DNA of 64,000 nt, taken from positions 45,464 to 109,463 of the forward strand of contig NZ_SMAA01000008.1 in NCBI RefSeq assembly GCF_004341685.1, given 5' to 3'. Each line of letters opens with the position of its first letter. Positions within the stretch are counted from its first letter, which is position 1. Below the pieces are notes generated by a model. The model made no database searches, was not told the DNA's origin, and worked only from the letters and a program-made list of their open reading frames with translations. Below are positions 16,076-25,164 of this stretch, piece by piece. Source of the DNA: Pectinatus cerevisiiphilus. Its GTDB lineage: Bacteria > Bacillota > Negativicutes > Selenomonadales > Selenomonadaceae. The position numbers and the translations under genes were made by a program.

Positions 16076-17035
16076 ATGCTGGATAAATGGGGACGCAGTA
16101 TAGATTATCTGCGTGTTTCCTTAACAAATAAATGTAATATGCGCTGCCTGTATTGCCGACCGGCAAGTGGGGATAAAACAGTATTGCAGACAGCAAAGCC
16201 CGAGGAGCTTTTGTACCTGCTTTCCATTTTTATCGAAGCTGGCATAAAAAAAATTAGACTGACAGGCGGAGAACCGCTCCTTTTTCCTGGAATAATTGAT
16301 TTCATAAAACATATCGCTATTTTGCCGAAGCTTGAAAAGATTGCCATGACGACAAACGGTATTTTATTGCAGCAATATAGTGAATCCCTTATAAAAAGTG
16401 GTTTGGGTAGTATCAATGTGAGTATAGATGCGCTGACGCCAAGTGTTTTTGCAGCAATAACACGCGGTGCTGATATTAATAAAGTCATTGCGGGAATTAA
16501 TTCCGTATGTAAATACATTCCTGTAAAAGTAAATAGTGTTATCATAAAAGGACTTAATGAACAGGAAATAATTCCGTTGGTTGACTTTTCGCGTGAATAT
16601 AATATAGCAGTGCGTTTTATTGAATTGATGCCATTTTCCCAGACAAAAACTTATGAGGGGATTTCTGAAGCGCAGATAAAGGCAGTCATATCATCCAAAT
16701 ATGGTAAGCTGTATGCTGAAAAAGATGATGCAAGTACAGCCCATTACTATAGTTTTGCCGATAAGCGTGGTAAAGTCGGTTTTATATCAGCGATGTCGCA
16801 TAAATTTTGCAGCAGTTGCAACCGTATTCGCCTTATGGCAGACGGAAGTCTGCGGCCGTGCCTATATTCTGATGCAGAATATAATTTAAAAGATATGCTG
16901 GAAAAAAATTATCCTAGAGAGAAAATAGCGGCAGCAGTTAAAGAAATTATTTACGAAAAACCTGCGCAGCATGCAATGCAAAAGAAAATCTTTTTTAATG
17001 TTAAACATAAATTTATGTCGGAAATTGGCGGCTAA
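16076..17035 (+). CDS. moaA: GTP 3',8-cyclase MoaA (molybdenum cofactor biosynthesis radical SAM)
   Basis: 319 residues from ATG 16076, placed eight bases after AAAGGA. Radical SAM cluster CNMRCLYC at ~19-26, LTGGEPLL, TTNGILL, and the C-terminal second [4Fe-4S] site HKFCSSCNRIR ... RPCLY. The protein ends in EIGG, the double-glycine tail that belongs to the MoaA active site. It makes the 3',8-cyclo-GTP intermediate that MoaC converts to cPMP; moaC is encoded at 30425-30907. Last gene of the ygeX operon. Confidence 0.94.
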   Translation: MLDKWGRSIDYLRVSLTNKCNMRCLYCRPASGDKTVLQTAKPEELLYLLSIFIEAGIKKIRLTGGEPLLFPGIIDFIKHIAILPKLEKIAMTTNGILLQQYSESLIKSGLGSINVSIDALTPSVFAAITRGADINKVIAGINSVCKYIPVKVNSVIIKGLNEQEIIPLVDFSREYNIAVRFIELMPFSQTKTYEGISEAQIKAVISSKYGKLYAEKDDASTAHYYSFADKRGKVGFISAMSHKFCSSCNRIRLMADGSLRPCLYSDAEYNLKDMLEKNYPREKIAAAVKEIIYEKPAQHAMQKKIFFNVKHKFMSEIGG

Positions 17036-17125
17036 CAGGGGTGTTTTTAGTAAAAGGGAAATTTCCCTGTGGTTGGCGGTTTAGGAGGGCGTTGAATAAA
17101 TTTTGTGTGTAATTTATTTTACAGA

Positions 17126-17163
17126 TTGACAATTGTCTCAAAATGAGCTATGATATGTCTCAT
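17126..17163 (+). promoter_or_regulatory. Purine permease operon promoter with two operator elements
   Basis: TTGACA (17126-17131), 17 bases, TATGAT (17149-17154). The spacer holds TGTCTCAAAATGAG, whose core CTCAAAATGAG is a perfect 11-bp palindrome with a 3-base centre. A second TGTCTCAT lies at 17156-17163 near the transcription start. Confidence 0.82.
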
Positions 17164-17178
17164 AATATATAAAAAATA

Positions 17179-17230
17179 GGCAATGGAGCCTGCGGACAGC
17201 TTTATTTAAGCTTGTCTGCAGGCTCTTTTT
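17179..17230 (+). promoter_or_regulatory. Leader attenuator: GGCAANGRWGCC hairpin plus terminator, copy 3 (purine permease)
   Basis: GGCAATGGAGCC (17179-17190), potential hexaloop AATGGA (A1, G4). Its 3' part GGAGCC is also in the terminator 5' arm GAGCCTGCGGACAGC (17186-17200), which pairs with 17210-17225 and is followed by TTTTT. It lies about 18 bases after the predicted start of transcription and 50 bases before the gene. Confidence 0.8.
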
Positions 17231-17281
17231 GTTTGAGTTTGAGAATTATTTGGTCTATGCATTAATTTGGAGGGAATAGAA

Positions 17282-18619
17282 ATGGAAAAATCTTTACATC
17301 CTGTGGATCAGAAACTACCGTTAGGACAAACTTTTTTGTACGGTTTGCAGCATGTTTTGGCAATGTATGCAGGGGCAGTAGCAGTGCCGCTGATTCTTGC
17401 CAGCGCTTTAGGACTTGATACAGAACATCTCATATATTTGATAAATGCGGATTTATTTACTTGCGGAATAGCAACGCTGATTCAGACGTTAGGCCCGTGT
17501 AAAATAGGCAGCAAACTGCCTATCATCCAAGGTGTTACTTTTGCGGCTGTGACGCCGATGATCATGATTGGCAAAAACGGCGGTTTGACAGATATATATG
17601 GAGCCGTAATAGTTTCTGGTTTGGTAGTATTTTTAATCGCACCATATTTCAGTAATTTAATAAGATTTTTTCCTCCTGTTGTGACAGGATCAGTTATCAC
17701 CATTATTGGTATATCATTGCTGCCTGTAGCAGTTAGATGGGCGGGCGGTGGTAATCCTGCCGCTACTGATTTTGGTAATATACCGTCACTCCTTTTGGCA
17801 TTGTTGGTATTGGCGATAGTAATAGTTTTTTACCGCTGCTTCACAGGTTTTTGGCGCAATATATCCGTATTATTGGGACTGGTTGCGGGAACGATTATTG
17901 CAGCATTTTTAGGACAAACTGATTTTTCGGCGATTGGTAACGCAGCATTAATTGGTATTACAACACCGTTTTCTTTTGGGCTGCCGACCTTTGATGCCTC
18001 GGCTATAGCTGCCATGATTTTAGTAATGCTGGTTGTTATGACAGAAACAACGGGTGATTTTATAGCTGTTGGAGAAATAGTGGGCAAAGAGATAGATAAG
18101 CAAACGCTGACACGTGGTCTTAGGGCAGATGGTTTTTCTACTTTTCTTGGCGGTATATTTAATGCCTTCCCTTATACGGCATTTGCGCAAAATATAGGAT
18201 TGATCAGTTTGACCAATGTAAAAAGCCGTTTCGTTGTCGCCGCCTCAGGTGTGATTTTGATTGCGCTGGGACTTTTTCCTAAATTGGCGGCATTGATCGC
18301 TTCGATACCGGCACCGGTGCTTGGTGGAGCAGGACTCGCCATGTTTGGGATGGTAGCGGCTAATGGCATAAAGACTTTGAGTAAGGTTGATTTTAACGGC
18401 AATTATAATGTATTGATAATAGGCGTAAGTTTGGCAATGGGATTGATTCCTATGGCAATGCCTAATATTTATTCACATCTTACAGGAACTATGCAGGTTA
18501 TTTTCGACAGCGGTATTACTGTGGGAAGTTTAACAGCGATAATATTGAACGCTATTTTAAATAAAGGCATAGAGAAAGAACCAATGCAGGAAAAGATAGG
18601 GCAGACCGATAGGATATAA
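17282..18619 (+). CDS. Purine permease, NCS2 family (xanthine/uric acid)
   Basis: 445 residues from ATG 17282, seven bases after GGAGGG. Nucleobase/ascorbate transporter family with about 12-14 membrane segments. The N-terminal QHVLAMYAGAVAVPLI, TETTGDFIAVGEI in the substrate region and AQNIGLISLTNVKSR (QNxG motif) mark the uracil/xanthine/urate permease group. Proton-coupled purine uptake across the inner membrane is the known family role. It heads the second operon (permease, ssnA, ygfK, two hydroxylases, mocA, xdhC), which fits xanthine or urate as substrate. Confidence 0.9.
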   Translation: MEKSLHPVDQKLPLGQTFLYGLQHVLAMYAGAVAVPLILASALGLDTEHLIYLINADLFTCGIATLIQTLGPCKIGSKLPIIQGVTFAAVTPMIMIGKNGGLTDIYGAVIVSGLVVFLIAPYFSNLIRFFPPVVTGSVITIIGISLLPVAVRWAGGGNPAATDFGNIPSLLLALLVLAIVIVFYRCFTGFWRNISVLLGLVAGTIIAAFLGQTDFSAIGNAALIGITTPFSFGLPTFDASAIAAMILVMLVVMTETTGDFIAVGEIVGKEIDKQTLTRGLRADGFSTFLGGIFNAFPYTAFAQNIGLISLTNVKSRFVVAASGVILIALGLFPKLAALIASIPAPVLGGAGLAMFGMVAANGIKTLSKVDFNGNYNVLIIGVSLAMGLIPMAMPNIYSHLTGTMQVIFDSGITVGSLTAIILNAILNKGIEKEPMQEKIGQTDRI

Positions 18620-18640
18620 AAGAAGATGAAGGATGGAAAA

Positions 18641-19960
18641 ATGTTTATTATAGGAAACGGCACCGTGATAACACATGACGAAAATGATACGGTTTTACAA
18701 GACGGTGCTGTTGTGACGGCGGGAGATTCTATTCTTGATTATGGAACCCTCGATAAAATGCGTGACATATATAGTGATGCCTCCTTTATCAATGCTGAAG
18801 GAGGTTTAATTTTACCCGGTTTTATTGATGCGCATGAACATATATACAGTATGATGGCTCGTGGTATGGCGGTCGATTTACCCAAACATGCTGATTTGAA
18901 TATGATATTGCAGAATTTGTGGTGGAAATTGGACGCGGCGCTTACCAATGAATTGGTTTATGAAAGCGCAATGGCAGCATATATGGAATTGGTCAAGAAC
19001 GGGGTGACTACAGTTATTGACCATCATGCCGCTTATGGTGAAATAGCTGATAGCCTGTCCGCTGTTGCCAGTGCGGCTAAGGTGTTTTCTGTAAAGTCCT
19101 GTCTTTGCTATGAAGTATCTGACCGTGCCGGTAAAGCTAAAATGCAGCAAGCTGTTCTGGAAAATGAGCGTTTCATAAAGGAAACGGCAGAGTCAAAACT
19201 TCTGGCAGGTCTTATGGGTTTGCATGCTTCATTTACATTGTCTGATGAAACATTACAATACTGTGCTGAACATTGTGCAGGCGCAGGTTATCATGTGCAT
19301 GTTGCCGAGGGGACTGTTGACCAAGAAGACTGTCTTAATAAATATGGTCTGCGTGTTGTTGAACGGTTTAAGAAATTTGGCATATTGGGAGAAAAGACAA
19401 TAGCGGCACATTGTATTCATATCAATGACGCTGAAATGCAGTTGCTGCAAAGCACTAATACAGCAGTAATCCATAATGCCCAGTCTAATATGAACAATGC
19501 GGCAGGCTGCCCACGAGTGTTAGAAATGCTGAAAAAAGGTGTATTGGTCGGTCTCGGTACAGATGGATATACACACGATATGTTGGCATCATGGAAAACA
19601 GCGGTGCTTTTGCATAAACATGTTTTGCAGGATGCTACCGCTGGGGATGGGGAATTGTACCAAGCAATGTTTTTTAATAACAGGAAGATTGCCCAGCGTT
19701 ATTTTGCGCGGGAAATGGGAATAATTAAAAAAGGGGCGGTGGCAGATATTGTAGTTGCCGATTATAGACCGCCTACACCGCTAAATGCCCAAAATGTCAG
19801 TGGACATCTTCTTTTTGGCGTCAGTGGCAAGGACATTTCCTTTACGATGGCGCAAGGTAAAATCGTGATGCAGGACAGGCATTTAGCAACATTGGATGAA
19901 GAAAAAATAATTGAAAACTGTAGACAGGGAGCAGCGAAGCTTTGGCAAAAACTTCGCTGA
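18641..19960 (+). CDS. ssnA: Putative aminohydrolase SsnA
   Basis: 439 residues from ATG 18641, seven bases after AAGGA; the longer frame from 18626 includes that ribosome site. Amidohydrolase superfamily (guanine deaminase/chlorohydrolase type): GFIDAHEHIYSMMARGM near residue 57, VTTVIDHHA, the zinc His in LMGLHASFTLSD, AAHCIHIND and VGLGTDGYTHDML. SsnA proteins are found in purine/selenium-hydroxylase clusters; deamination or ring hydrolysis of a purine-derived compound is expected but the substrate is unproven. It is followed by ygfK after seven bases. Confidence 0.9.
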   Translation: MFIIGNGTVITHDENDTVLQDGAVVTAGDSILDYGTLDKMRDIYSDASFINAEGGLILPGFIDAHEHIYSMMARGMAVDLPKHADLNMILQNLWWKLDAALTNELVYESAMAAYMELVKNGVTTVIDHHAAYGEIADSLSAVASAAKVFSVKSCLCYEVSDRAGKAKMQQAVLENERFIKETAESKLLAGLMGLHASFTLSDETLQYCAEHCAGAGYHVHVAEGTVDQEDCLNKYGLRVVERFKKFGILGEKTIAAHCIHINDAEMQLLQSTNTAVIHNAQSNMNNAAGCPRVLEMLKKGVLVGLGTDGYTHDMLASWKTAVLLHKHVLQDATAGDGELYQAMFFNNRKIAQRYFAREMGIIKKGAVADIVVADYRPPTPLNAQNVSGHLLFGVSGKDISFTMAQGKIVMQDRHLATLDEEKIIENCRQGAAKLWQKLR

Positions 19961-19967
19961 GAGAAAT

Positions 19968-21623
19968 ATGGGCGACAAAATGATACCAGTGGATTTTACT
20001 GTGCTGCTGCAAAATATCAGGGCAGAATACAAAGACAAAAGAACTGTTTATGGTGTACCAGTAAAATTTATTGACAAAAAGAAATCATATAAAAATGAAT
20101 ATATGGATATTGAATTGCCTTTTGGGCCGGCAGCAGGGCCGCATACGCAGATGGCGCAAAACATAGCAGCAGCCTATGCGGGCGGAGCGCGTTTTTTTGA
20201 GTTGAAAACAGTACAGATACTCGACGGAGAATCAATGCATATAAATAAACCGTGCATTAGTGTACCTGATGAATGCTACAATATCGAATGGTCTACTGAA
20301 CTTACAATAGAACAGGCTTTTGCCGAATATGTAAAAGCGTATTTCCTTTTGAAATTTATGGCTGTTGAATTTGGGATGGGACGTATTGACGGCTTTAGTT
20401 TTAATATGAGCGTAGGGTACGATTTGCAGGGAATAAAAAGTGATAAAGTAAACAGATTCATTGACAATATGAAAGATGCTGGACGGACTGAAACTTATAA
20501 ATATTGTTATGCGCAGTTAAAAAATGAATTAAGCACTTGCGAGTTGTTTTCTGCTGCTAATTTAGCTGATATAGATACTAATATAGCTGATTCCATAACT
20601 GTATCCACCATGCATGGCTGTCCTGCCGGAGAGATAGAGAAGATAGCAGGTTATTTACTGACAGAAAAAGAATTGCCCGTTTATATAAAGCTGAATCCAA
20701 CCTTGAATGGATTGGCTGAAACACAAAAATTACTTACTAATAAAGGCTATGGTTATATAAAACTTATTGAAGGTAATTTTAGGGACGATTTAAAATTGCC
20801 TGAAGCTGTGGATATGCTGGCAAATTTATTGGCACAAGCAGAAAAATTAGGCCGTTTTTTCGGGGTAAAGCTGACTAATACATTACCGGTATTGGTAGAC
20901 AGAAAACAACTGCCGGATGAGCAGATGTATCTTTCAGGCAAACCACTCTTCTTGCTTTCTTTAGCTGTGGCAGATAAATTGGCAAATATATTCGGGGAAA
21001 GGCTGCCAATATCATTTTCTGGAGGCTTGGACGGGCACAATATTGCACCTATGTTGGAAGCAGGAATTTATCCACTGACCATGGCAACCGTTTTATTGCA
21101 AGGAAAAGGTTATGGTTACTTTACCGAGTATGCTGACATAATAGGCAAGGTACAGAAAAATGCCAATAGGCCGCAAAAAAATAAAATAAATATTTTATTA
21201 AAGAATTCACTGGCTGATACCTATTATGAGAAAAAACGCAGCGGGCATAAAAAAAATGATATAGGTCTGCCGATGCTCAACTGCAAAAACTGCCAGCTTT
21301 GCATAAAGGTTTGTCCAAATAGAGCAAATATTATGCTGGAAGCAGGAGAAAAGCGGCAGATTATCCATATTGATGCTTTTTGCAATGAATGTGGTAATTG
21401 TGCGACATTTTGCCCTTATGCTGGTAAGCCATACCGTGCAAAATTTACGATATACAATTCTCCAGCAGCATTTGCAACAAGTGAAAACAGCGGCATGGTA
21501 TGGCTGAATGGTGAATGTAAAATAAGATTGAATACGACAATCAGGCATGAGGATGACATTGCTTACAAAAATTTACTTGCAGCGGTGCAGGCTAAATACA
21601 TGGCTGTAAAGGTCTATGAGTAG
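19968..21623 (+). CDS. ygfK: YgfK-type oxidoreductase, short form lacking the central FAD/NAD domain
   Basis: 551 residues from ATG 19968 (weak ribosome site; ATG 19980 is possible). Residues 1-400 are the dihydroorotate-dehydrogenase-like barrel of YgfK (LPFGPAAGPHTQMAQNI, GGARFFELKTVQILDGE, VSTMHGCPAGEIEKIAGYL, ISFSGGLDGHNIAPMLEAG). The C-terminus is a ferredoxin domain, NCKNCQLCIKVCP then CNECGNCATFCP. E. coli YgfK (~1030 residues) has a GltD-like FAD/NAD(P)H module between these parts; here they are joined directly. It therefore probably takes electrons from ferredoxin or a separate partner. YgfK was named for selenate reduction but sits in purine loci; its reaction there is not settled. 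Confidence 0.82.
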   Translation: MGDKMIPVDFTVLLQNIRAEYKDKRTVYGVPVKFIDKKKSYKNEYMDIELPFGPAAGPHTQMAQNIAAAYAGGARFFELKTVQILDGESMHINKPCISVPDECYNIEWSTELTIEQAFAEYVKAYFLLKFMAVEFGMGRIDGFSFNMSVGYDLQGIKSDKVNRFIDNMKDAGRTETYKYCYAQLKNELSTCELFSAANLADIDTNIADSITVSTMHGCPAGEIEKIAGYLLTEKELPVYIKLNPTLNGLAETQKLLTNKGYGYIKLIEGNFRDDLKLPEAVDMLANLLAQAEKLGRFFGVKLTNTLPVLVDRKQLPDEQMYLSGKPLFLLSLAVADKLANIFGERLPISFSGGLDGHNIAPMLEAGIYPLTMATVLLQGKGYGYFTEYADIIGKVQKNANRPQKNKINILLKNSLADTYYEKKRSGHKKNDIGLPMLNCKNCQLCIKVCPNRANIMLEAGEKRQIIHIDAFCNECGNCATFCPYAGKPYRAKFTIYNSPAAFATSENSGMVWLNGECKIRLNTTIRHEDDIAYKNLLAAVQAKYMAVKVYE

Positions 21624-21634
21624 GGATTAATAAT

Positions 21635-21654
21635 AAGGCAGGATTATCTGTCTT
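21635..21654 (+). other. Intergenic stem-loop between ygfK and the molybdenum hydroxylase genes
   Basis: AAGGCAG, 6-base loop, CTGTCTT: a 7-bp stem with one G-T pair and no following T-run. It may be an RNA processing or stability element inside the operon. It lacks the A1/G4 loop bases of the leader hairpins. Confidence 0.4.
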
Positions 21655-21688
21655 ATGGTTATAAATATTTAAGGAAGGTCGTTTTTTT

Positions 21689-23842
21689 ATGATAGCTTGT
21701 GATATTGGTAAACCTGTCAGAAAGGTCGACAATGACATAAAATTATCAGGGCAGGCACAGTATATTGCTGATTTTCATGTTGATGGTATACTTTATGCAA
21801 AAACCATCAGGTCATCTTGTCCGCGCGGCAAAATAAAGAAAATAGATATGCCTGTTTTACCAAATGGTTATTTTGCTGTCACGGCTGATGATATTCCAGG
21901 GAAAAACAGTATAAAATTTTTAATTGATGATTGGCCGTTTTTGGCGAAAGATAAAGTGAATTACTTTGGTGAGGCCATTCTTCTGCTGGTCGGGCCGGAT
22001 CGCGCAAAATTATTGGAACTGGCTGATAAAGTACACATAGGATATGAGAAAATACCAGCGATCTTAACTATTGAGGATGCTTTGAGCGGTAATTTTGTAC
22101 CAATATTCGGACAGAATAATAAATTTGCTGTTTATGATTATGAAAAAGGCAATGTGGATGAGGCTTTTTCTAAAGCAGTAAAAATTATCAGGGAAAAATA
22201 TGCTACAGGATACCAAAAACAGGCTTATTTGGAAAATCAGGGCATGATAGCTGTACCAGAAAAAGATGGAAAAGTTTCTGTTTATGGTTCAATGCAGTGT
22301 CCCTATTATATAAAAAATGCTCTGGTACAGGCTCTTGCTGTTGATGAAAAAAAAGTTCGTATAGTACAGGCCTTTACCGGTGGGGGATTCGGTGGCAAAG
22401 AAGATTATCCGTCTTTATTGGCTGGGCATGCGGCTTTTGCTGCCTTAAAAACACAACATCCTGTAGCTGTGCTTTATGAACGGGAAGAAGACACGGCTTA
22501 TACAACACGGCGCCATCCCGCAGAGATAACGTTGGAAACGGCACTGGATGGTGAAGGTAGAATATTGGGGATGAAAGCTGATATAAACTTGAACGGTGGA
22601 GCTTACGCAGGAATATCAGAAGTCGTTTTGCAACGCAGTATTTATAATATATGCGGAGTCTATAATATTAAAAATCTGCGGGTGACAGGGGCGGCAGTGG
22701 CTACCAATACTGTACCCAATGGTGCTTTTCGTGGTTTTGGGGCTCCGCAGGTTATTTTCGCCATTGAAATGCATATGGAAAGTCTGGCAAAAGCTTTTTC
22801 CATTGATGTGCTCACTTATAAAAAGATGCATATAGTTAAGCAGGGAGACAGAACGGCAACAAATGGAATATTTTATGATGAAGTTAAGCTGCCGGCAATG
22901 ATAGAAAAAGCACAGCGTATGTCTGGTTATACGGCTAAGCGAAAGACTTATCAGGCCAAACCAAAATTGCATAAGGGAATAGGCATGTCCCTTTTTCTGC
23001 ATGGCTGTGGTTTTACCGGCAGCGGTGAAAGAGATATAATCAAAGCCCAATTAAAGTTGTGCAAACAGAAAAATTCGTCAAAAGTGGAAATTTTTGCGGC
23101 AAATGTCGATATGGGACAGGGATTGCAAACTTCTTTTCGTAAAATAGCAGCAAAGGCATTGGAAATACCTATTACAGATGTGCTTTTCGCATATCCAGAT
23201 ACAGAACGAGTGCCGGATTCAGGCCCGACAGTGGCTTCGCGCTCAATAATGATAGTAGGAAAACTGTTACAAAAAGCTGCTGAAAAGTTAAAGAAAAGAT
23301 GGCAGGAAGATAATGATATAGAAATAATACAGAACTATGAGGCACCGCAGCGGATAAAATGGATGGGAGAAAAATCTGAGGGGGATGCTTATCCTGCCTA
23401 TTCGTGGGGCGTTAATGTAGTGGAAGTAAAGGTTGACCCTTTGACCTATGAGGTATCCGTGCTGGGGACATGGTCTGTTTTTGATGTCGGCCAGGCTATT
23501 GATGAAAGAATCGTGGAAGGGCAGGCACAGGGCGGAATATTTCAAGGATTGGGTTATGCTGCGATGGAAGTTATGACAAATGACGACAATGGGAGATCAC
23601 GGCAAAATAATCTGACCAATTATACGATACCAACGTCTATGGATTTTGCGCCGGTAGAGAATCATTTGTTAAAAACGTATTATGAAGATGGACCTTTCGG
23701 CGCTAAAGGTGTAGGTGAGCTCACTTTACTGGGAGCGGCTCCAGCATACGCTTCTGCTGTTGCGCAGGCCATGAATATCCATGTGGCAAAATTACCTGTG
23801 ACTCCCGAGTATATAATGAGGGAGGCAGAACAAAATGAGTAA
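21689..23842 (+). CDS. Xanthine dehydrogenase-type molybdenum-binding subunit
   Basis: 717 residues, large subunit of a xanthine dehydrogenase/selenium-dependent hydroxylase complex. Molybdopterin-binding motifs: FTGGGFGGKEDYPS, the active-site GAFRGFGAPQ (Arg/Phe substrate contacts), VDMGQGLQT, TVASRSI, and GPFGAKGVGELTLLG with the catalytic Glu. No in-frame UGA is present; in this family selenium, if used, is a labile non-selenocysteine ligand. Purine hydroxylation (hypoxanthine, xanthine or reverse urate reduction) is the expected reaction. Overlaps the iron-sulfur subunit gene by eight bases. Confidence 0.9.
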   Translation: MIACDIGKPVRKVDNDIKLSGQAQYIADFHVDGILYAKTIRSSCPRGKIKKIDMPVLPNGYFAVTADDIPGKNSIKFLIDDWPFLAKDKVNYFGEAILLLVGPDRAKLLELADKVHIGYEKIPAILTIEDALSGNFVPIFGQNNKFAVYDYEKGNVDEAFSKAVKIIREKYATGYQKQAYLENQGMIAVPEKDGKVSVYGSMQCPYYIKNALVQALAVDEKKVRIVQAFTGGGFGGKEDYPSLLAGHAAFAALKTQHPVAVLYEREEDTAYTTRRHPAEITLETALDGEGRILGMKADINLNGGAYAGISEVVLQRSIYNICGVYNIKNLRVTGAAVATNTVPNGAFRGFGAPQVIFAIEMHMESLAKAFSIDVLTYKKMHIVKQGDRTATNGIFYDEVKLPAMIEKAQRMSGYTAKRKTYQAKPKLHKGIGMSLFLHGCGFTGSGERDIIKAQLKLCKQKNSSKVEIFAANVDMGQGLQTSFRKIAAKALEIPITDVLFAYPDTERVPDSGPTVASRSIMIVGKLLQKAAEKLKKRWQEDNDIEIIQNYEAPQRIKWMGEKSEGDAYPAYSWGVNVVEVKVDPLTYEVSVLGTWSVFDVGQAIDERIVEGQAQGGIFQGLGYAAMEVMTNDDNGRSRQNNLTNYTIPTSMDFAPVENHLLKTYYEDGPFGAKGVGELTLLGAAPAYASAVAQAMNIHVAKLPVTPEYIMREAEQNE

Positions 23843-24308
23843 AATAAAATTTATTTTAAATGGCAATGCGGTAGAACTCGACGTTGTGCCGACGATGCGC
23901 CTGCTGGATGTTTTGCGCAATAATCTCGGCTTGACCGGACCCAAGGAAGGGTGTGGAGAGGGAGAATGCGGGGCATGTTCAGTGCTTGTTGACCATCAAT
24001 TAGTAAATAGCTGTATAATGCCGGCAGGAAATGTGGCAGGCCATGAAGTAATAACTATTGAGGGTTTTAACAAACAAAGTCGTTATAAAAAACTGGCGGA
24101 TACTTTTGCCAGAGCTGGTGCTGTCCAATGCGGTTTTTGTACACCAGGTATGATTTTAGCTGCTGAGGCCTTATTGAATGAGGTACCACATCCAGATGAA
24201 CAGCAGATACGGCAGGCGATATCCGGTAATTTATGCCGTTGTACAGGTTATAGTATGATTGTAAAAGCAATAAAAATGGCAGCAGAAGAAGGTGGGGGAT
24301 TATGGTAA
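23835..24308 (+). CDS. Xanthine dehydrogenase-type [2Fe-2S] subunit
   Basis: 157 residues. Plant-type ferredoxin cluster CGEGECGACSVLV...SC (residues ~41-62) and the helical C-terminal cluster QCGFCTPGMI ... SGNLCRCTGY. These two [2Fe-2S] centres pass electrons between the molybdenum site and FAD. Overlaps the genes on both sides by several bases, consistent with coupled translation of the three subunits. Confidence 0.93.
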   Translation: MSKIKFILNGNAVELDVVPTMRLLDVLRNNLGLTGPKEGCGEGECGACSVLVDHQLVNSCIMPAGNVAGHEVITIEGFNKQSRYKKLADTFARAGAVQCGFCTPGMILAAEALLNEVPHPDEQQIRQAISGNLCRCTGYSMIVKAIKMAAEEGGGLW

Positions 24309-25150
24309 AATCATTTTTCCCTGTAAATTTGGCAGAAGCCATGGCTTTTTGCAAACAAAAAAATATTTGCCCTATTGCTGGCGGGACGGATCTTATGGTG
24401 CGCAACCACCGGGGTACAGGTATTTTACCGGCTTTTTCCGCAAATATGCTTTTTACAAAAAATATAGCTGAAATGAATGTCCTGCGCAGAGAAGATACGC
24501 AGTTATTTATAGGGGCAAATACTACTTTGGCGCAACTGATAAAGTGGCAATACACACCGCGGCTTTTGCGCATGGCGTTATTGGAAATGGCTGCTCCGGC
24601 AGTACGGAATGTAGGTACGCTTGCCGGTAATATTTGCAATGCTTCTCCAGCGGGTGATACTTTACCGCCTTTATATGCAATGGATGCAGTTGTTTGCTTA
24701 CAGGCACCGGCGGGAAAACGTGAATTACCAATTAAGGATTTTATTACAGGGCCGGGAAAGACAGTATTGCATGAAGATGAATTGTTGGTAGGTGTTAAGC
24801 TGCCGTTTTTGGTGCTTGACAATGAACTGGTGTTTTATAAAAAAGTCGCTATGCGCAAGGCAGCAGCAATAAGCAAGGTATCACTGGCGATGCGCGCCAT
24901 CAAAAAGAACGGATATATTGAATCGGTAGCTGTGGCTATAGGTGCTGTAGGGCCTGTTATTGTCAGGCTACCAGCAGTTGAAGTCTTGGCAGCGGGAAAG
25001 AAAGCGTTGACACAGGAACTGTTGAAAAATATTTACAGTGAATATGATAAGGCTATCCGGCCGATAGATGATGTCAGATCTACAGCAGCTTACCGTAAGC
25101 GTGTAGCCATGAATTTATTACAGCACGTGTATGAGCACTGTATAAAATAG
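24302..25150 (+). CDS. Xanthine dehydrogenase-type FAD-binding subunit
   Basis: 282 residues. FAD-binding CoxM/XdhB-type protein: PIAGGTDLMV near residue 24, then APAVRNVGTLAGNICNASPAGD (flavin pyrophosphate and isoalloxazine contacts) and a C-terminal CO dehydrogenase flavoprotein domain. It is the only FAD subunit in the island, so it may also serve the fused hydroxylase that follows, which has no FAD domain. Corresponds in position to ygfM of E. coli. Confidence 0.9.
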   Translation: MVKSFFPVNLAEAMAFCKQKNICPIAGGTDLMVRNHRGTGILPAFSANMLFTKNIAEMNVLRREDTQLFIGANTTLAQLIKWQYTPRLLRMALLEMAAPAVRNVGTLAGNICNASPAGDTLPPLYAMDAVVCLQAPAGKRELPIKDFITGPGKTVLHEDELLVGVKLPFLVLDNELVFYKKVAMRKAAAISKVSLAMRAIKKNGYIESVAVAIGAVGPVIVRLPAVEVLAAGKKALTQELLKNIYSEYDKAIRPIDDVRSTAAYRKRVAMNLLQHVYEHCIK

Positions 25151-25164
25151 GGTAAAAGGAGAAT

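Noticed and set aside
24067..24822. A 251-codon open frame on the minus strand opposite the xanthine dehydrogenase iron-sulfur and FAD genes.
   Set aside because: It is fully antisense to two clearly identified subunits, has no ribosome site, and its low-complexity translation matches nothing recognisable.
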